From positions 30,152,856 to 30,216,855 of the forward strand of contig OY741267.1 in the NCBI GenBank assembly GCA_963514095.1: a stretch of 64,000 nt of DNA, given 5' to 3'. Shown here piece by piece: positions 44,436 through 57,834 of the stretch. The stretch's first letter is position 1. Every line of letters begins with the position of its first letter. The DNA comes from Eutrigla gurnardus. Lineage: Eukaryota; Chordata; Actinopteri; Perciformes; Triglidae. A program made the position numbers and the translations under genes. The notes below the pieces were generated by a model. It worked only from the letters and a program-made list of their open reading frames with translations. It did not search any database and was not told the origin of the DNA.

Positions 44436-47400
44436 CACCGCATGAGACCTATACCTTCACGAGTCCTCTGTTACCGATGGCAACAGAAGCTGCTGCTCCA
44501 CACTGTTCTGGCTGCATCCACATCCTAATTCCCTTGTTCGCAACACCTTTTATCACAGCCAGGTGGCTCCAGGTCAAGTCTTACTCATTAATGGCAGGTG
44601 TTATTATATACCCAGCACACAGCACTCTGCTAATGAGAGGTATGATTGCCCTCTCAGCTTGTCACATCTGTGCAGGTTGTCAATACCAATACAGTCAAGA
44701 CAAAGCTGGAGTCTTAAAAAGTCCTGGTAACGATGGAACATGAACCTTGAATCTACTTAAAGACAGATGAAGCCATGTTTCCAGCTGCGACTCGGCCCTG
44801 ATGAAGGCAGCTCTCGACCATGTTTGTGATTCCACCAGATGCGGCATGGCGTATTTCAGAAGTGGCCTGGAAGCAGCTTTTCCTCTGCTCCACTAAAAAT
44901 ATGTGCCGTAGCTATTTTGGACGGAGCTGCAGGGACGTTGCAGCCAAAAGCAGCTCCTTCTCCTTCCACTCCCTCTCATGCATGTCGTCCTTAACTGGAC
45001 TTTACAGGTATTAACTTTGTGTGTATGCTACAGCACAACTAGGACTATGAACCCAATTAAAACAGTCCAAAAAAAAGAAAAAATGTGAATATGTTGACTG
45101 TTATTTACTTATGGTAGAAGCACAAATATGAAAGGCGAAGGATGGAACAGAAGTGGGTGGCGCCGTGGAAACCAAATTCAAGAGGCAGCCTGAGTATAGA
45201 TATGGAGTATTATCAGCAACATGCAGAACAGACGGATGATCGGACAGATCATCAAACATGGAGATGATGAAAGTGAAGGGGCGGGGGGGGACCTGAAGAG
45301 TCTGGCTTCTCCACAGAAGTGAACATGAACACGCACAAACTCACTCATATAAACGCACGCAAACTTTGTGTGTAGCTTTGCTGGAGCGGCTTTGATGAAT
45401 ACAAATCAATTATCCAAGTTTTTAATCAGCCTGTTCACACCAAATAATTATCTTCAGACGGACGGAATAAATAAATAAAAAATGTCAAAACTGGATTAAA
45501 ACTATGCTTTTAAGTTCTGTTTGCAGATGAAATGAAGAAAACACTGTGAATATTGTTTGATTTTGACAAATGGCTATTAATCACTTAGTGAGCATGGAAA
45601 CAAATATATACACTCATGTTGAAGCATGAAAACCTTGCTTGATAAAGTGGACTGGTCCAATAAATTGCCTGAGGGTTTGTTTAATACCTTCACCGAAGTG
45701 CTGATAACAATCTTAACATCTCCACTGACAATCTGCCACAGATATGATGTGATTCTGCTCCACATCGCATTTTAACTGAATTTATTTAGTAGCAGCAAAA
45801 CAAATTTCACACTAAAATACACTTGATTAAACTCGCTAGAGTGGCAACATTCAACTTTTAGATCACCTGTCACACTATATTAAAACATATATGCTGTAAA
45901 AATGACAAAAGAATACATTTGTTCATATATTTATATCAAAATCCCAAATCCATCCATCATGATATCCATCCATCAATCAATCAGAGGGAATATTTTCAAC
46001 CATCAAATTAAATTCCTCCCGCCTGCCTGTCCAGCCTTTGCTTGCAAGGCCTCAAAGATGCAAACTGATCATTTTTAATAAAATGGTTGATTTTTTTAAT
46101 GAAAACACAATAGGGAGAATATAAGTTGTGATATTCTCTTCGTGAAGCTAAAACCTTTTTGAACACATCCTCTCCAGTCGTGGCTCAAGGTTGATGGCAA
46201 CGCATTGGCCTTCCTGGAATCATGGGGGAATTTAAGAAGACACCCTTTTGCTTTATTTCATCCCCTCAGCATTCTTCAGCAGGGTCATGCATCTAAAATT
46301 CTCACTGAAAGATACATTTTTTTCTCCGTTTCACCCCATTAAATGTGAGTAAACTCCTTCCAGACCACACGGCCTTGAAGACAAATGGATAAATGTAACG
46401 ATACAGCAGCCAGAGCACCAGAGAAAGAAGTCTGGTTCATTTTACATTCCTTGTAAATACAACATTTATCAGTCTTTTCCCTCACTGAGGCCCAAACTTT
46501 TAAACTGATAATGAAAAAGACTTTTATTCAAATTCAAACTCTTGACATTTGATTATTTCTTAATAGATTCCAGCCCTCCTTGCAGATCTCTAAAAAGGAA
46601 CGTAGGGGGAAAAAAATCAAACGCGCCAATTTCATTAGATCATGTTCTCCGGTGATGTTGCCCTCAAGCTAGCTTTAAATATTCTAATATCCACTCACAA
46701 GTCTTCAACTTCCCCCCAATATTAGGAAGTGAAGTGGCTGAATGTACTCTGCTAAGAACTTGGAATCCAAGATGCTGCTGCTGCTTTAGGCTTCACTTAA
46801 GATATCTGTTGAATAAATAGGCAACGGCGAAGGAAAGGATAGAGACAAGCAGAAATATAAGTTTCAGACGAAGTGAAGACAGGTTTATTCAGGAGAAAAC
46901 TAGATTAAAACATTCAAACATGAAGCTGGAAATGAACCTAATGTCTCCTTTAGCAGATCACTCTTCTAAATATGTGAAATCCAGTCAAATCTTCTGAATG
47001 GACACACTCACTTTAAACAAGACTAGGTGAAACCACACCGTGTGTGGTCAATGTGCTTAATTTCAGGTATGACGCATCCCATTAGTCACGTTGGTGTCTG
47101 GCTGGCTCTGATTGGACTTTGTAACCAGGAAGCTGTGAGACAGGCGTTGGGCCTGAGCATGGCTGCAGGCAGAGAAAGAACTGCAGTTAGAAACAGGCCA
47201 CTTGACGACAGGACATGAAATAACAAGGCTGGAACATGACGGATTTACGGAGCAGCTGAGTCTGCGATCGGGGCAGCGTGGTGGAGAAGAAGCCCGGTAT
47301 CTAAAGCTGGAACGCTGCTTCTGCCAAACACCCACACACCTGATCCCACTCCTGTAATCAGACGGAGAGCGAGTGAGACAAAGTGCTGCTCACTCGCTCT

Positions 47401-47704
47401 CTGTCTGCTTACAAAGACACAGAGAGACAAAGAGCTGCTCCTGGTTAGGAGGTTACTTTAATCATTTATTATCCACGCCAACTATTAACATGACCTATCT
47501 GGGGAAGCATTTGACTGAAGGTCAGTTAGAAACTAGTTTCCAAATCCTCGTATCTGCTCATGTTTGTGGTTGAGAATGCTGGATGTCATTTGAAGAACTG
47601 CAACAAAGCGGCAACACACATTTTGCTTCCTGTGTGTCGTTGTCAGTGTCTTCGCTCGATGTAATGACTTGAGTCTGTACGTCGCATTCCTGCTGATATT
47701 GGGT
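44433..47704. other. Unannotatable 3.3-kb stretch
   Basis: Only a decayed CATC tract near 45948-45980 and a G-run at about 45281-45290. No frame with a recognisable domain on either strand. Confidence 0.5.
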
Positions 47705-47742
47705 CAAACGGCTGAACTGAAATAAAATTGAATTGAATTGAA
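47705..47742 (+). mobile_element. Possible retroelement tail with (ATTGA)n
   Basis: GAAATAAAATTGAATTGAAT carries a polyadenylation-like AATAAA followed by three ATTGA units, a tail type seen, from memory, on fish LINEs. No body is identified. Confidence 0.3.
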
Positions 47743-49886
47743 CTCCACTGCATTGCTGTTTTCTAAAACCTCACAAAGAACCTCGGGCATTCGTATTCAA
47801 GATGAATTGTAAAACCATGTCCTGACTCACTTTTGCAAACTTGCTTTTCAATGTCACTGCTTCCATCGAGTTTCCTGTTTTGACTTCAGGTTTGTGAACA
47901 CAGAATTATCACAGCCCCCTTCGGCTATAGAATATGCTGTCTCTGTCAGTGAAATGTGGTCCTGGATGTCAAAGTAGCTCCCATAATGTTGAAGACACTT
48001 TAATATAGAGCAATTCTACATTTACAACCGCCGTCTATCACACATCCAGCTAAGCCAACACCTTGCAGTGCATTTTTCACATCCCTTTTATGGTCATAAA
48101 CCAGGTGATGCAATAAAAAGGGGCATTAAGCACATAGAAAAATATATTTTGATGTATTATTATTATTATTATTCCGCCTGTCTATCCAACTCAATGTAGA
48201 AAATTGGAATGGGCGGAGCTTGTATCAAATGGTTCACACATTCACGTTGAAAGGTTTCAGGTTTTTCCCACATTCAGGCATTTATCAAACATCGAAATCA
48301 GAATTAGGGAGAAATTAAAGCTGGAGGGACATTTTTGGAAATGCATTTTTCTCAAGAAACCAATGCATAATGGGAATATCCTATGGTTTTTCCCTTTATG
48401 GAGGAAGGGAATTGAATGTATGGCTTTGATTGGTGCCTCAACGATGAGAATGTGGGAGATGTAAATGATGGAAACAGTCGCACGTGAAAAGTTATATAAA
48501 GTTAATAGAACAGAATCCACAATAATATGCAAATCACCGGCGCCGGTTGTGTTTGTTGTGTTTCACTATGAGTGCATCAGATGAAGTGGCAGGTTTTATC
48601 CCGGGTTTTTTTATTCAAAAGGCGAGTGTTATGATTAGAACCTGCACTCCCACAAACAATCCTAAGGCTCATTCATGAAGGATTAGTGGGGTGTTGAATT
48701 TAAATCCCAGTAATCTCCAACTTCTTCATGTTCCAAGTGTTGTTATTGATGGCTTCTTTCTGGAGACTCAACATGTACAACATCAAGACCTCATTGGAGT
48801 TAAACTATTATCAATGTTATTACTTACCTATGTATAAAACCTTTATGAAAAAGTACATAAACATTGGGCTTCTGAAACCTGTATATTGCTGATTTATTTG
48901 AACACCAACCCTTCCACCCCCATAAAGCTCTGACTACACTTTCTCCTTCAGTCTTATATCTTACTGCGTGTTTACACCAGAAATGTCTCAGTGTAAATCA
49001 ATACAACCACCATCAAACTTTCCCAGTTGATTACTGACAGTAAGACCAGTATCTCTCGTTTCACAGGTTTTCTGATATATTTATGCAAATAAGGAATAAT
49101 CAACTTCTTGCTGAATTTAGGAGAAACTCTTCACTTCCGAATAGGCTTAACGTTTAGTTAAATGAAAACCTCAGTGTGTGTGTTGGATTCTTTCCATGTA
49201 TCTGACAGAAGAAATGCTAGCAAAGCAAAACATTCCAAATTCTACAGTTCATGAAAACATCATGTTTTTTGCCTGTAGTGTTTCTCACCATTTCTTGGTT
49301 TATGGGAAAAGCAAAAGACTATGTTGGCAGTGTTGTGCAAGTTACTGAGGAAGCTTTACAATTCAGCATTACTTGGATTAATAACTGTAATATAATTACT
49401 GTTCCCTTAGACTACTCGTTTGTTTGAGAAAGTAATAATATTACACATTACTGCCAAACACTGAGGGTTGGGCATTAAGAACCAAAATCAGATTCCAAAG
49501 GAACCATTAAGCAAGGTTTTTTTTTTTTATTCTGCTTGCAGATTCCTAAACTGCTTCACTCTTTCTGGAAAGTGACACATTTTGTTTTTGTTTTGTCGAG
49601 GCACCATGGGAAGATCAATAAGAGTCGTGTGCACAATATGGGAGCTGCTGTAAGGAACATTCCAAGGCTGTGTTTTGTTCACCCTTGGCAACAAATAATC
49701 AGGTTGTGGTATCAGAGAATGTATCACCACGCTAGAAGGGGTGTGATAGAGGAAGAGGAAATTATTTTTTTGCTATAAATGTAATTATTTATTCCTCTGA
49801 CAAACAACATCTGCTGTGTCCAACACAAACCAATAACATGAAACACAAACATGGTCAGAAATAGCCAAGGATATAACAAAGACGTA

Positions 49887-49889
<3 letters not shown>
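47743..49889. other. Intergenic sequence; short (ATT)n
   Basis: (ATT)6 at 48155-48173. The stretch 48200-48530 is repeat-free with open frames on both strands and no domain. Confidence 0.5.

Positions 49890-49933
<44 letters not shown>
49890..49933. repeat. (TG)22 microsatellite
   Basis: Uninterrupted run. Confidence 0.95.
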
Positions 49934-49934
<1 letters not shown>

Positions 49935-50785
49935 CACAGTAATTTAATTCCAAAAGTTTCTAAAGTTAAAGAGCGAGTTAAAGTTGATACAGAGTCAGAA
50001 AGTTTGCTGAAAAAAAACTCCAAACAGGTAGGAATGCTGAATTAATGTTGAATGAATTCTGAATGTACTAAATGTTTCATAGCCCACCAAAATAAAGCAT
50101 GAATTTTACAGCAGTCTACGGTGCACTTGGCCCCACCAAAGTTGAACCACATTGGTAGTCAGACTGTGTCTTTGTGTCCGTCCCAGCAGCGGTAGGGGGA
50201 GCGAGTCAGGGTTACACTCCAGCACCTTCACACGTTTGCATCGAACAAGCGAAGCCTGTCCTCAAGCATTTTTTACAACAAACATAAAACTTTTTCCCAT
50301 TCTCATCATGAGCCGGTCAGGAGGTTACCCGCACATCACGTCATGTGAGTGAGTCTGACACTCTCAGCAGCTCAAGACTCTCTAGGGTTCTGCAACCCGA
50401 CCTGACCCGAACCCTAGTGGATCCCGACAAAACATGTTTTTGCTGGTGGGTTCACGTCAGTTAGATTCAACTGTCACTCATTGATCCACAATAGCCATAG
50501 CATGGTGAATACAAATTGATTATGGTCTTGTTAAGGTGTGTTCACACCAAGCACATAGCAGATTTTTGCTTTGCATCAATCATTTACATTCACTGGATCT
50601 AGCAAGACACAGATCACATCATCGTTTCCACAACAGGAAAATGCTGTCAGCAGAAATTCGCCTCTCAACATTGAGATGTGCGATCACGTTTATGTGGCCT
50701 CCCTCACACCAACATCAACAACGCTCTGCATCAGGCTCTCACCGAGACATAAACCACTTTAAAGCTGCGATTAAGGAGTCCTCGC
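49934..50785. other. Intergenic sequence, nothing firm
   Basis: CAACCCGACCTGACCCGAAC near 50391 and GGTGTGTTCACACCAAGCAC near 50536 resemble phrases of fish DNA-element termini, but no paired terminus is found. Confidence 0.35.
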
Positions 50786-50834
50786 TGTGTGTGTGTGTGT
50801 GTGCGTGTGTGTGTTTGTGTGTGTGCGTGTGTGT
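50786..50834. repeat. Interrupted (TG)n microsatellite
   Basis: TG run with GC and TT variants, i.e. an older array. Confidence 0.95.
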
Positions 50835-51079
50835 CTAGAAGATAAGCAGTGGCGTAGCTGCACTCCCTTAGAGGCCTGTATAATTCAATCCGCTGAACCT
50901 TCAGAGAGTGTGTGTCTGAAACACTGTCTGCTGCTGAAATCAGAAGGGTAATTGTCTTTAACCGGTGTTTGAACTCGCAGACGCCCGAGACGAGGCCTTG
51001 TTCTGGTTCCCATTCACCACACTCAAGGGCCACTTTCTGCCATTTGACCTAGCAGGCTGGATAGGATAAAGTGTCTTTG

Positions 51080-51083
<4 letters not shown>

Positions 51084-51156
<73 letters not shown>
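51084..51156. repeat. (GT)n microsatellite, 73 bases
   Basis: Uninterrupted run. Confidence 0.95.
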
Positions 51157-51159
<3 letters not shown>

Positions 51160-52444
51160 ATACTTGTGAAACGGTCGATGGACTTTCCTAAAATGACATA
51201 TTGTGGTCATGTGACTTGGACTCTGCTGCTGAGTTAATCTGCTCCAACATCCTGACCAACCAGCATCGAACAAATGGAGGGATATTTTTACCAAACTAAA
51301 TAACTACATAAAGATGGTTATAGTTGCATTTTAATTGCGCATATTCTTTAATTCCCAACTGGATTACTGCAAGTGGGGAAGCTTTTACACTCTTATTCCA
51401 TCGCTGCAGCTCAGAATAACATCCTCAACTTCATGACGATAATTGCATATAAAATCTGTTGTCTTTTCTCCCGTTCAATTGGAGAGAAAAAACCTCCATT
51501 TTAACAAACTGTTAATGATCTCCCATGATTATAAATGCAACATCTCGGTCACGTAGACCTCATTAGGCATTAACCTCTGTTATTCTCCTCGGTTGCAGAA
51601 AGGCATCACCTTTAATGTATTTTTTATGTATTTCTTCAGATCAATGCAGAAAAAAAAACACTTGCTCTATACTGAAAACGCATATATAAAAAGTATTAAT
51701 TATTCATAGGCTTACTTTGAATAGCAGAATATTATTCCAAGTGTTTCTGTAGCATCTTATTTCATTCTATTTATGTAATTATATTGCTAAAATTTCACCT
51801 TGAATAACACCTTTTGCTGTCAGTACCAGCGACAAAGGAGTAGTACTTCACCTGAAAGCTGTGAATCTGAAGATTAATTTGAGATGCAGCTCAGCAGTGT
51901 ATGTGTCAAGTTGTGTTAGTCATACATTTTTAAGATCTAATTTTTTTTGTTAAAACCTTCCATGGTATAACATTTTTGACCACTAAAATTGATAAAAATG
52001 ATCAGATATCCGTCTATAATATCACATTTAGACAGATCCCGTATCCCCGTATCCCCTTTTGATCAAAACTGCATCGTATTATATTGCCGAGATTTCAATT
52101 TCAAGACTATTTCAGGACCACAGTATGCATAAATATTCCAATACATTCACACAATTCCTTCCATAGTCTTTTATTTAAACACATATAGCTGCAGTTCACA
52201 TGTAAGCCACATGAGGGCACCTCAACGTTTGCATTGTTCTGATAATTGTAGCGTTCTTCTACTGTGAAAGGCTCGGGTACATTCAGAGGAAAAATCTGTT
52301 TAGCTATGTTTTCAATAACATGTGCGGAAAGTAAAGTTGTGATCTATAATATGTATGTTTCCTCTAAATGTCTGGTTTACCTGCTCAAGATAAGGTGATG
52401 CAGAAATGGTCAGAATGTTAATTTACACTCTCTTCTCGGGATTT
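51157..52444. other. AT-rich intergenic sequence
   Basis: No frame, array or element recognised. Confidence 0.5.
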
Positions 52445-52533
52445 ATAGGTAAGGCCATTTGAGAATTGGGTCGCCATGGTTTGTCCTTTTTAAAAAGTGG
52501 GTCCCCAGAAAATGAGTTTGGGAAACACTGGTC
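52445..52533 (+). mobile_element. One-ended hAT-like terminus
   Basis: Ends with AAAGTGGGTCCCCAGAAAAT, GAGTTTGGGAAACACTG. In reverse this starts CAGTGTTTCCCAAACTC, a typical hAT terminus. No partner terminus is found upstream within a few hundred bases, so the element is truncated or has decayed. Confidence 0.45.
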
Positions 52534-52894
52534 TAAACTTACGTTAATTGAAGCTAACTATGACGATATCCCAGAGCCTTACTTTCATTTATAGCATAAT
52601 GTCGTGAAAAAAAAACCAACCTTATTCTTCCAATTGAAAAACATTAGCTTTAAAGTCGTGCTGAACAACACGGGGGAAAAAAGTGGAGAAGATTTTGCGA
52701 CTATTTCACAAACTGCGATGTCGGAGAGACAGTGATGTCGGCCGAGGACGCCGGCGCCCTCTGGGAGTTCAAAGAGTAACAAACTTCTGTCGTGGTTCAG
52801 GATGATACTTGTAATTAACAACGGTGTCTCTTTCACACGAACACTCAGAATATTTGAGAGCCAGACAATCCCAAAGAAACCAGACTGAAATTCA

Positions 52895-53040
52895 CTTCAC
52901 TATTCAGGTCCTTATTTTGTCTGCATCCAAATCAAAAGCAGCAGAAAGATCCAACACACTCACCACATGCAGCCTCAAACCTACAATAAGGAGGAGATTC
53001 TCTGCTGCTAACAATTCTCCACAGAATTCACACTTTCCAT
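52895..53040 (-). mobile_element. LINE RT relic with LDLSAAFD motif
   Basis: The minus-strand frame across 53038-52895 reads ELLAAENLLLIVGL then VVSVLDLSAAFDLDADKIRT before a stop. LDLSAAFD is the RT motif containing the first catalytic Asp in L2/Rex-type and related LINEs, usually preceded by NDLLLA. The remaining motifs are not readable, so the fragment is very short. Confidence 0.5.
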
Positions 53041-53914
53041 TTGTTCGGCTGCTGGAGTGCTTTCCCACTCGAGTATTTATTCACCTCAAACCACCAATGC
53101 ACCAACAGCATTGGTTGCAGAAGAGGAGAGGAGTGGTGTCTCTGTGATTCCAGGAGAGGAGGGAAGCTATATCAGATCTAATATGGCCCTCAAACCTTTA
53201 TGCTAGGGTTTAAGAGGCAAGAAGAATGTGTTAATAACAGTAGATGATGAGCTGTCGTCACTTGGTCACGCAGTGTGATTATAGAATACCATTGTACTCG
53301 TTGAGTACATTTCTTTAGCCTCCCTTCCTGGTGCTTGTTGTGAAGCATAATGTGTCTCGCTCTTATGTTTCATTCTAGGTGTGACTTGATGTCTTCTGTT
53401 GAGCTTCAGCTCTCCCAGCAATTTTTCAATGAATAAAAAAAGAAAAATCAATGAGCCTTTGATACTGAATTGATCGCTGCTGCCTGTTTATGCGCCGAGA
53501 TCTGTTAACCCACAGGCCCTGCGAATCCCCCAACACAGACATCCACACTCATAAACAAATTGTCGCCGTTTATCTCGTCTTTCTCTCTTTTCCCTCCGTC
53601 CTCTTTCAGAAATAAACAGTAGCTGGGCGAGGCAATTAACTAACGCCGGCGACCGGAGGGAGACGAGTGTAGTGCCTCGACACTTTAGCACATTTTTTTT
53701 ATAACTCTCTGACAGATATCATGACTAATTTACCCAAACAAGGTCCTCTTCTCAGTGTGCCTTTTTTTATATATATATATATTATATATATGAGGGCTCT
53801 CTCACAGCATCAAAACGTCCTCTGAAGCACCGCGGGGCGAGCCAGCGGCTTTGACGGATTGCTGCCTATCATGTTGGAGCACAAAACAACAACACAGAGG
53901 GCTCTCTGCACCGT

Positions 53915-53916
<2 letters not shown>
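53041..53916. other. Intergenic sequence with an imperfect (AT)n
   Basis: AT run 53769-53791 with one break. Nothing else is recognised. Confidence 0.5.

Positions 53917-53999
<83 letters not shown>
53917..53999. repeat. (TG)n microsatellite, 83 bases
   Basis: The longest uninterrupted TG run in the window. Confidence 0.95.
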
Positions 54000-54003
<4 letters not shown>

Positions 54004-56052
54004 GTTTCCCAGATTAAGTGTGCGCTCTCAGAGCCTCGTCCATCTGTGTAAGCGTCTGCATCGATGTTTAGCTAGGAGAAAAACATTAGAATTTTTACAA
54101 AGGAGCAAATCCCCGACGCTCATTTAAATTCCCCAAGAGCTCTCTGTGTACTCTCCTTCCCATCTGGCCTTTCTGATCCAATAGTTCAGCTGGATCCTCC
54201 TCCTCCATCCACATTCCTCCAAGCCGCACACCGAGAGGAAGGAAGGGGACTCGGGACAAAGACGAAGATTGATCGCTCGACGACGCAAATGATGATGATG
54301 CTGGTTTGTAATGTTTGGTTCTTTAAATTGTTTTTAATTCTAATAACAAGCATGGTCTCCAGCGCGCTCACAAGTGATTCTTCGCAAGTCAAAAATGTAG
54401 TCTAAAAATACATACATTTACCCTTTAAATCTACCAGTTTTTAAGTCATTGTGAAAGATTTTTCAGAAGCAAATGTCAATCTAAAAAAAAACAAAAGCAT
54501 TGTTGGCGAGTCCAAGTCCCAGAGTGGAGTCTTGAAGTCCCCCATTTCGGTGTGATAAAGCACCCTTTTGTGCCACAGAGCTCGATTGTTGTGCAACAAC
54601 TCTATTAAAAGGACGTAGAAGAGCAGTAAAGCTCCACTGAAACAAACACACACTGTAGTTCCATCTCAATTTTCCAACCCAGCAAGCAAAGCAGTATAAA
54701 CAAGGAAGTGAAATCCCCGAGTGGCGAGGAGTCTTTTCACTCTTTGAAATTACAAAATGAAGTGAGAGGTTATTGTGGAGTAAAGTACACAGCGGCCATG
54801 TCCATTATGTCCAAAAGGCCAAGTCCCACAATGCAGCGGTGGAGCTTGGCTCTAAAGACTCTTACTATTGTCTCAGGTGTAAAGATGTGAGTGGATGAGA
54901 TGCTGCTTAGAACTCCTGAAACATTTCTAAGTAATCCGTTGATAGAGTATCATGGGTTCAGAGCAAACAGGAACTAATTTGGCAACAAATATAATCAAGT
55001 GACAGGCGAACTGAAAACATGGTAGGATTATGCTTCTTGTCTACATCTCCCAGAAGCTACAAATTATGAAGGAAGTTCATAACTTTAGAGCATGATTCCC
55101 CCTCAAATAAAAGTAAGAGCAGCCGGTAGCAGACAGACGGGGGGATACTTCCTTTTTTGGTGCGAAACAGTCAAATTGTATTTGCGCTTAGTTAAAAGGA
55201 GGCATGGAGGTTTTGCATCAAAAGGTGGCACAGCTGAAAACTGTCTCTTTGGATTTCCTGCAGTGTGTGTTTGAAAGCAATCGGGTCCAGAGGCACAAAT
55301 ATTGGGAGGAGGGAGTGGCAATCTGTGAGACAGTGAGAGGTGCAGAGAGAAAGAATGAAACACAAATTAAAAGTTACCTTATGAAGTTGCTTTGCCGGAG
55401 CTCGCCGCTCAGCATCGCATCAAGACAAGAGGAATGCAATAACTGGTTATTATTTTTAGACTTTCAGCGTCGTGCTGTTGCCTCTTGCTGATTTTTCCTG
55501 GCTGTTAATGACTCACAGCAGCTCCAGTTCAATGGTACTAATTGAATCTTATTAAGTGGGCTATAATATTATTTTTTTCGCCCATTTACAGAAATGATCT
55601 TGTTGAAATATCACGTATGTGTTTTTGTTGAGGTCTGATACTTTGCAGAACCTTTGTCTTGTTGTTCTCCTGAATGCACATCTGCACACACTGACTGCAC
55701 ACACAGACAGACACAACGACTCAAGATAATTGCAAAGCTGACGGTTGCTATGTTACCACCGTAGAGAGGCTCGCCATGCAACCCCCAACCAGCAAACCAG
55801 CCTTTGATCAGCACCACGGACAGCAGCCGGAGACAAATTAGTTCAATTTATTTCCAATCAGTAGGTTACAAACAACACTTCTCAAGATTAGGTGACCATC
55901 CAGTCTGGTGGAAGGTTGGACATTCTGGAAATACCGCGTAGGTCTACTGTGCAGACTTGAGCCAGCCTGAAAAGCCGAAACAAAAGACTTTCTGTATTAT
56001 TCTTTTTCAGTTGTTAGACTGGCTTCTCGAGTCTCAAAACGACTGTGAAACG
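54000..56052. other. Unannotatable 2-kb stretch
   Basis: Only short overlapping frames. 55480-55600 is a repeat-free AT-rich patch that could be regulatory. Confidence 0.45.
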
Positions 56053-56080
56053 AGGCGGCAACCTCCGGTTCTGAAAAGTG
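56053..56080 (+). mobile_element. Repeat family A, 5'-end scrap A6
   Basis: AGGCGGCAACCTCCGGTTCT followed by GAAAAGTGA matches the first 28 bases of the family. The sequence then departs abruptly. Confidence 0.6.
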
Positions 56081-56754
56081 ACAAGATCCAGCTCATTTTA
56101 TACCTGTATGTTGGACTTGTTTTTCTTTTTCTGTATCACGTTCTCTTTATACAACCATGGCTCCTGCTAGTCTCCTTTCTCCAAGTTTTGGCTTCTTGCT
56201 GGTGAAAAGAAACATTTTGCTCCTTAACTTTGCCCTTTTGAAGAATGAATCTGAACAAACTTTTCAGACAGCCGGAGAAGACAGAGAAAGAGAGAGAGAT
56301 AACTCCCACTGTTTGAGTGTACGCTGGCCTTACTGATCCCCTGCAGTGTCCAGACGGAGAGACGCTGAGAGAAACACATCGAGAGGGAGTAAGAAGAAGG
56401 GAAAAAAACAGGTATTATGACAACGAAAATGAAAATGAAAGGAAGTACCAAGAGACAAGAAGAAGAAATAGTGTCAAGGGAAAGAAGTTGGAGTCACTTA
56501 CAGCTGTCACTCTGCTTCGCTGCATGGTCGGTGTTTCTGGACTCTCCTGTCTGTCAATCAGCACGAGGCAGCTCTTACATAAATCCTCACTTTACAGCTG
56601 AGGCTAACACAGTTTGGTCTCCGACTGTTTCTCTTGGGTCAGTGCAGCCGTGCAGACGCTCTTGTTGACCTCCGGTTGGGAGGTCAACGACTCATGCAGT
56701 ATTTGGTTGCTTCAATCTCTTATCAATTATTCGTCACCAGTGGGAAGAGGAACT
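56081..56754. other. Intergenic; purine-rich patch
   Basis: About 56265-56490 is strongly A/G-rich on the plus strand with GAGA and GAAAAT words. Frames across it are compositional. Confidence 0.45.
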
Positions 56755-57262
56755 AGGCAGAAACATCCAGTTTCTGAAAAGTTAAGTTGAAGCTTGTGCC
56801 TTAAACTTGAATTATCTCTCCTGGCCAACAGGGGGCGACTCTTCTCTGATTTTATAGAAGTCTATGAGAAAATGACCCTCCTTTTCTCTTGATTTATTAC
56901 CATGTAAACATGAGTTTATGGTCTCAATCTCTAGTTTCAAGTCTTCTTCAATCCAGCATGATGTTCATTTAGTACATTATGGTCCATTTAGAGTCCAACA
57001 GACCAGAAAGCAGGGGATGCTTTAGGGGGCGGGGCTACCTGGTGATTGACAGGTCACTACCACGCTACCAATGCAGTTAGATACTGATATGACTTTAACG
57101 CTTAGCTGTTAGTTGACCTTGAATTTTAACAGCTTCACACCAGACACCAGATGGATCCAGATCTAGTCGATGGTCGGGGTGCCACTCTGTTCATCAGATC
57201 CACCTGTTGCTTCTCCGCAGTCCAAATATGGTCACTTCCTTCACTGATAGCAAAAATGTAAA
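56755..57262 (+). mobile_element. Repeat family A, copy A7 (longest)
   Basis: This copy carries every block seen in the others: a TTTCTGAAAAG start, CTGGCCAACAGGGGGCGACT, CTCTTGATTTATTACC, CTAGTTTCAAGTCTTCTTCA, AATCCAGCATGATG, GGTCCATTTAGAGTC, GGGGATGCTTTAGGGGGC, CTGGTGATTGACAGGTCACT, CAGATGGATCCAGATC and TCCAAATATGGTCACTTCC. It therefore defines a family length of about 500 bp. No TIR, LTR or reading frame is seen. From memory the family is very abundant in percomorph fish. Confidence 0.75.
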
Positions 57263-57834
57263 AACAATGACGTATTTATGAGGAAGCATTCCATTATGCC
57301 ATGAAATATGGAGTAAAGATAGAATCTCTGTGAAATATGGCAGGTATGACTCTTATTTTCGGGATATAGTGTTTAATTTGTGTGGAAACAAATTATTCCT
57401 ACACGGCAGTCTGCTGGATTGAGGTTGTCTCTACTCTCTTAATTTCAACTAAAAATTAAGCAGATGCAGAATGCAAAACTTATAACGGTTTCTAATTATT
57501 TCGCACGGGAAGCAACACACACACACACACACACAGTATTGGGCCACAGGCAAATTTTGGCAGTCAAGGACTTTATCCAATCATTGACTTTGGCATTGAT
57601 TCAACAGGAACTACACTGTCCTATACTGTAATCGTGTCTCATTCCTAACCAAGCCGGAAGGCAAAAACAATGTGTTGTCTCTCATTAATGACTTCAACAG
57701 AGATGCTGCTCCAATTTAATCACTGAAGCTAAAAGTTGACAGGAACACCATGAGAGGATGGCGCTGCTCTCTGCAGTTATACTGTACCCGTCATAGACTG
57801 CCAAGTCTGTGATCCCCAAGACTCGTCCAACCTG
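57263..57834. other. Intergenic sequence with a short AC run
   Basis: (AC)n at 57514-57534. Nothing else is recognised. Confidence 0.5.
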
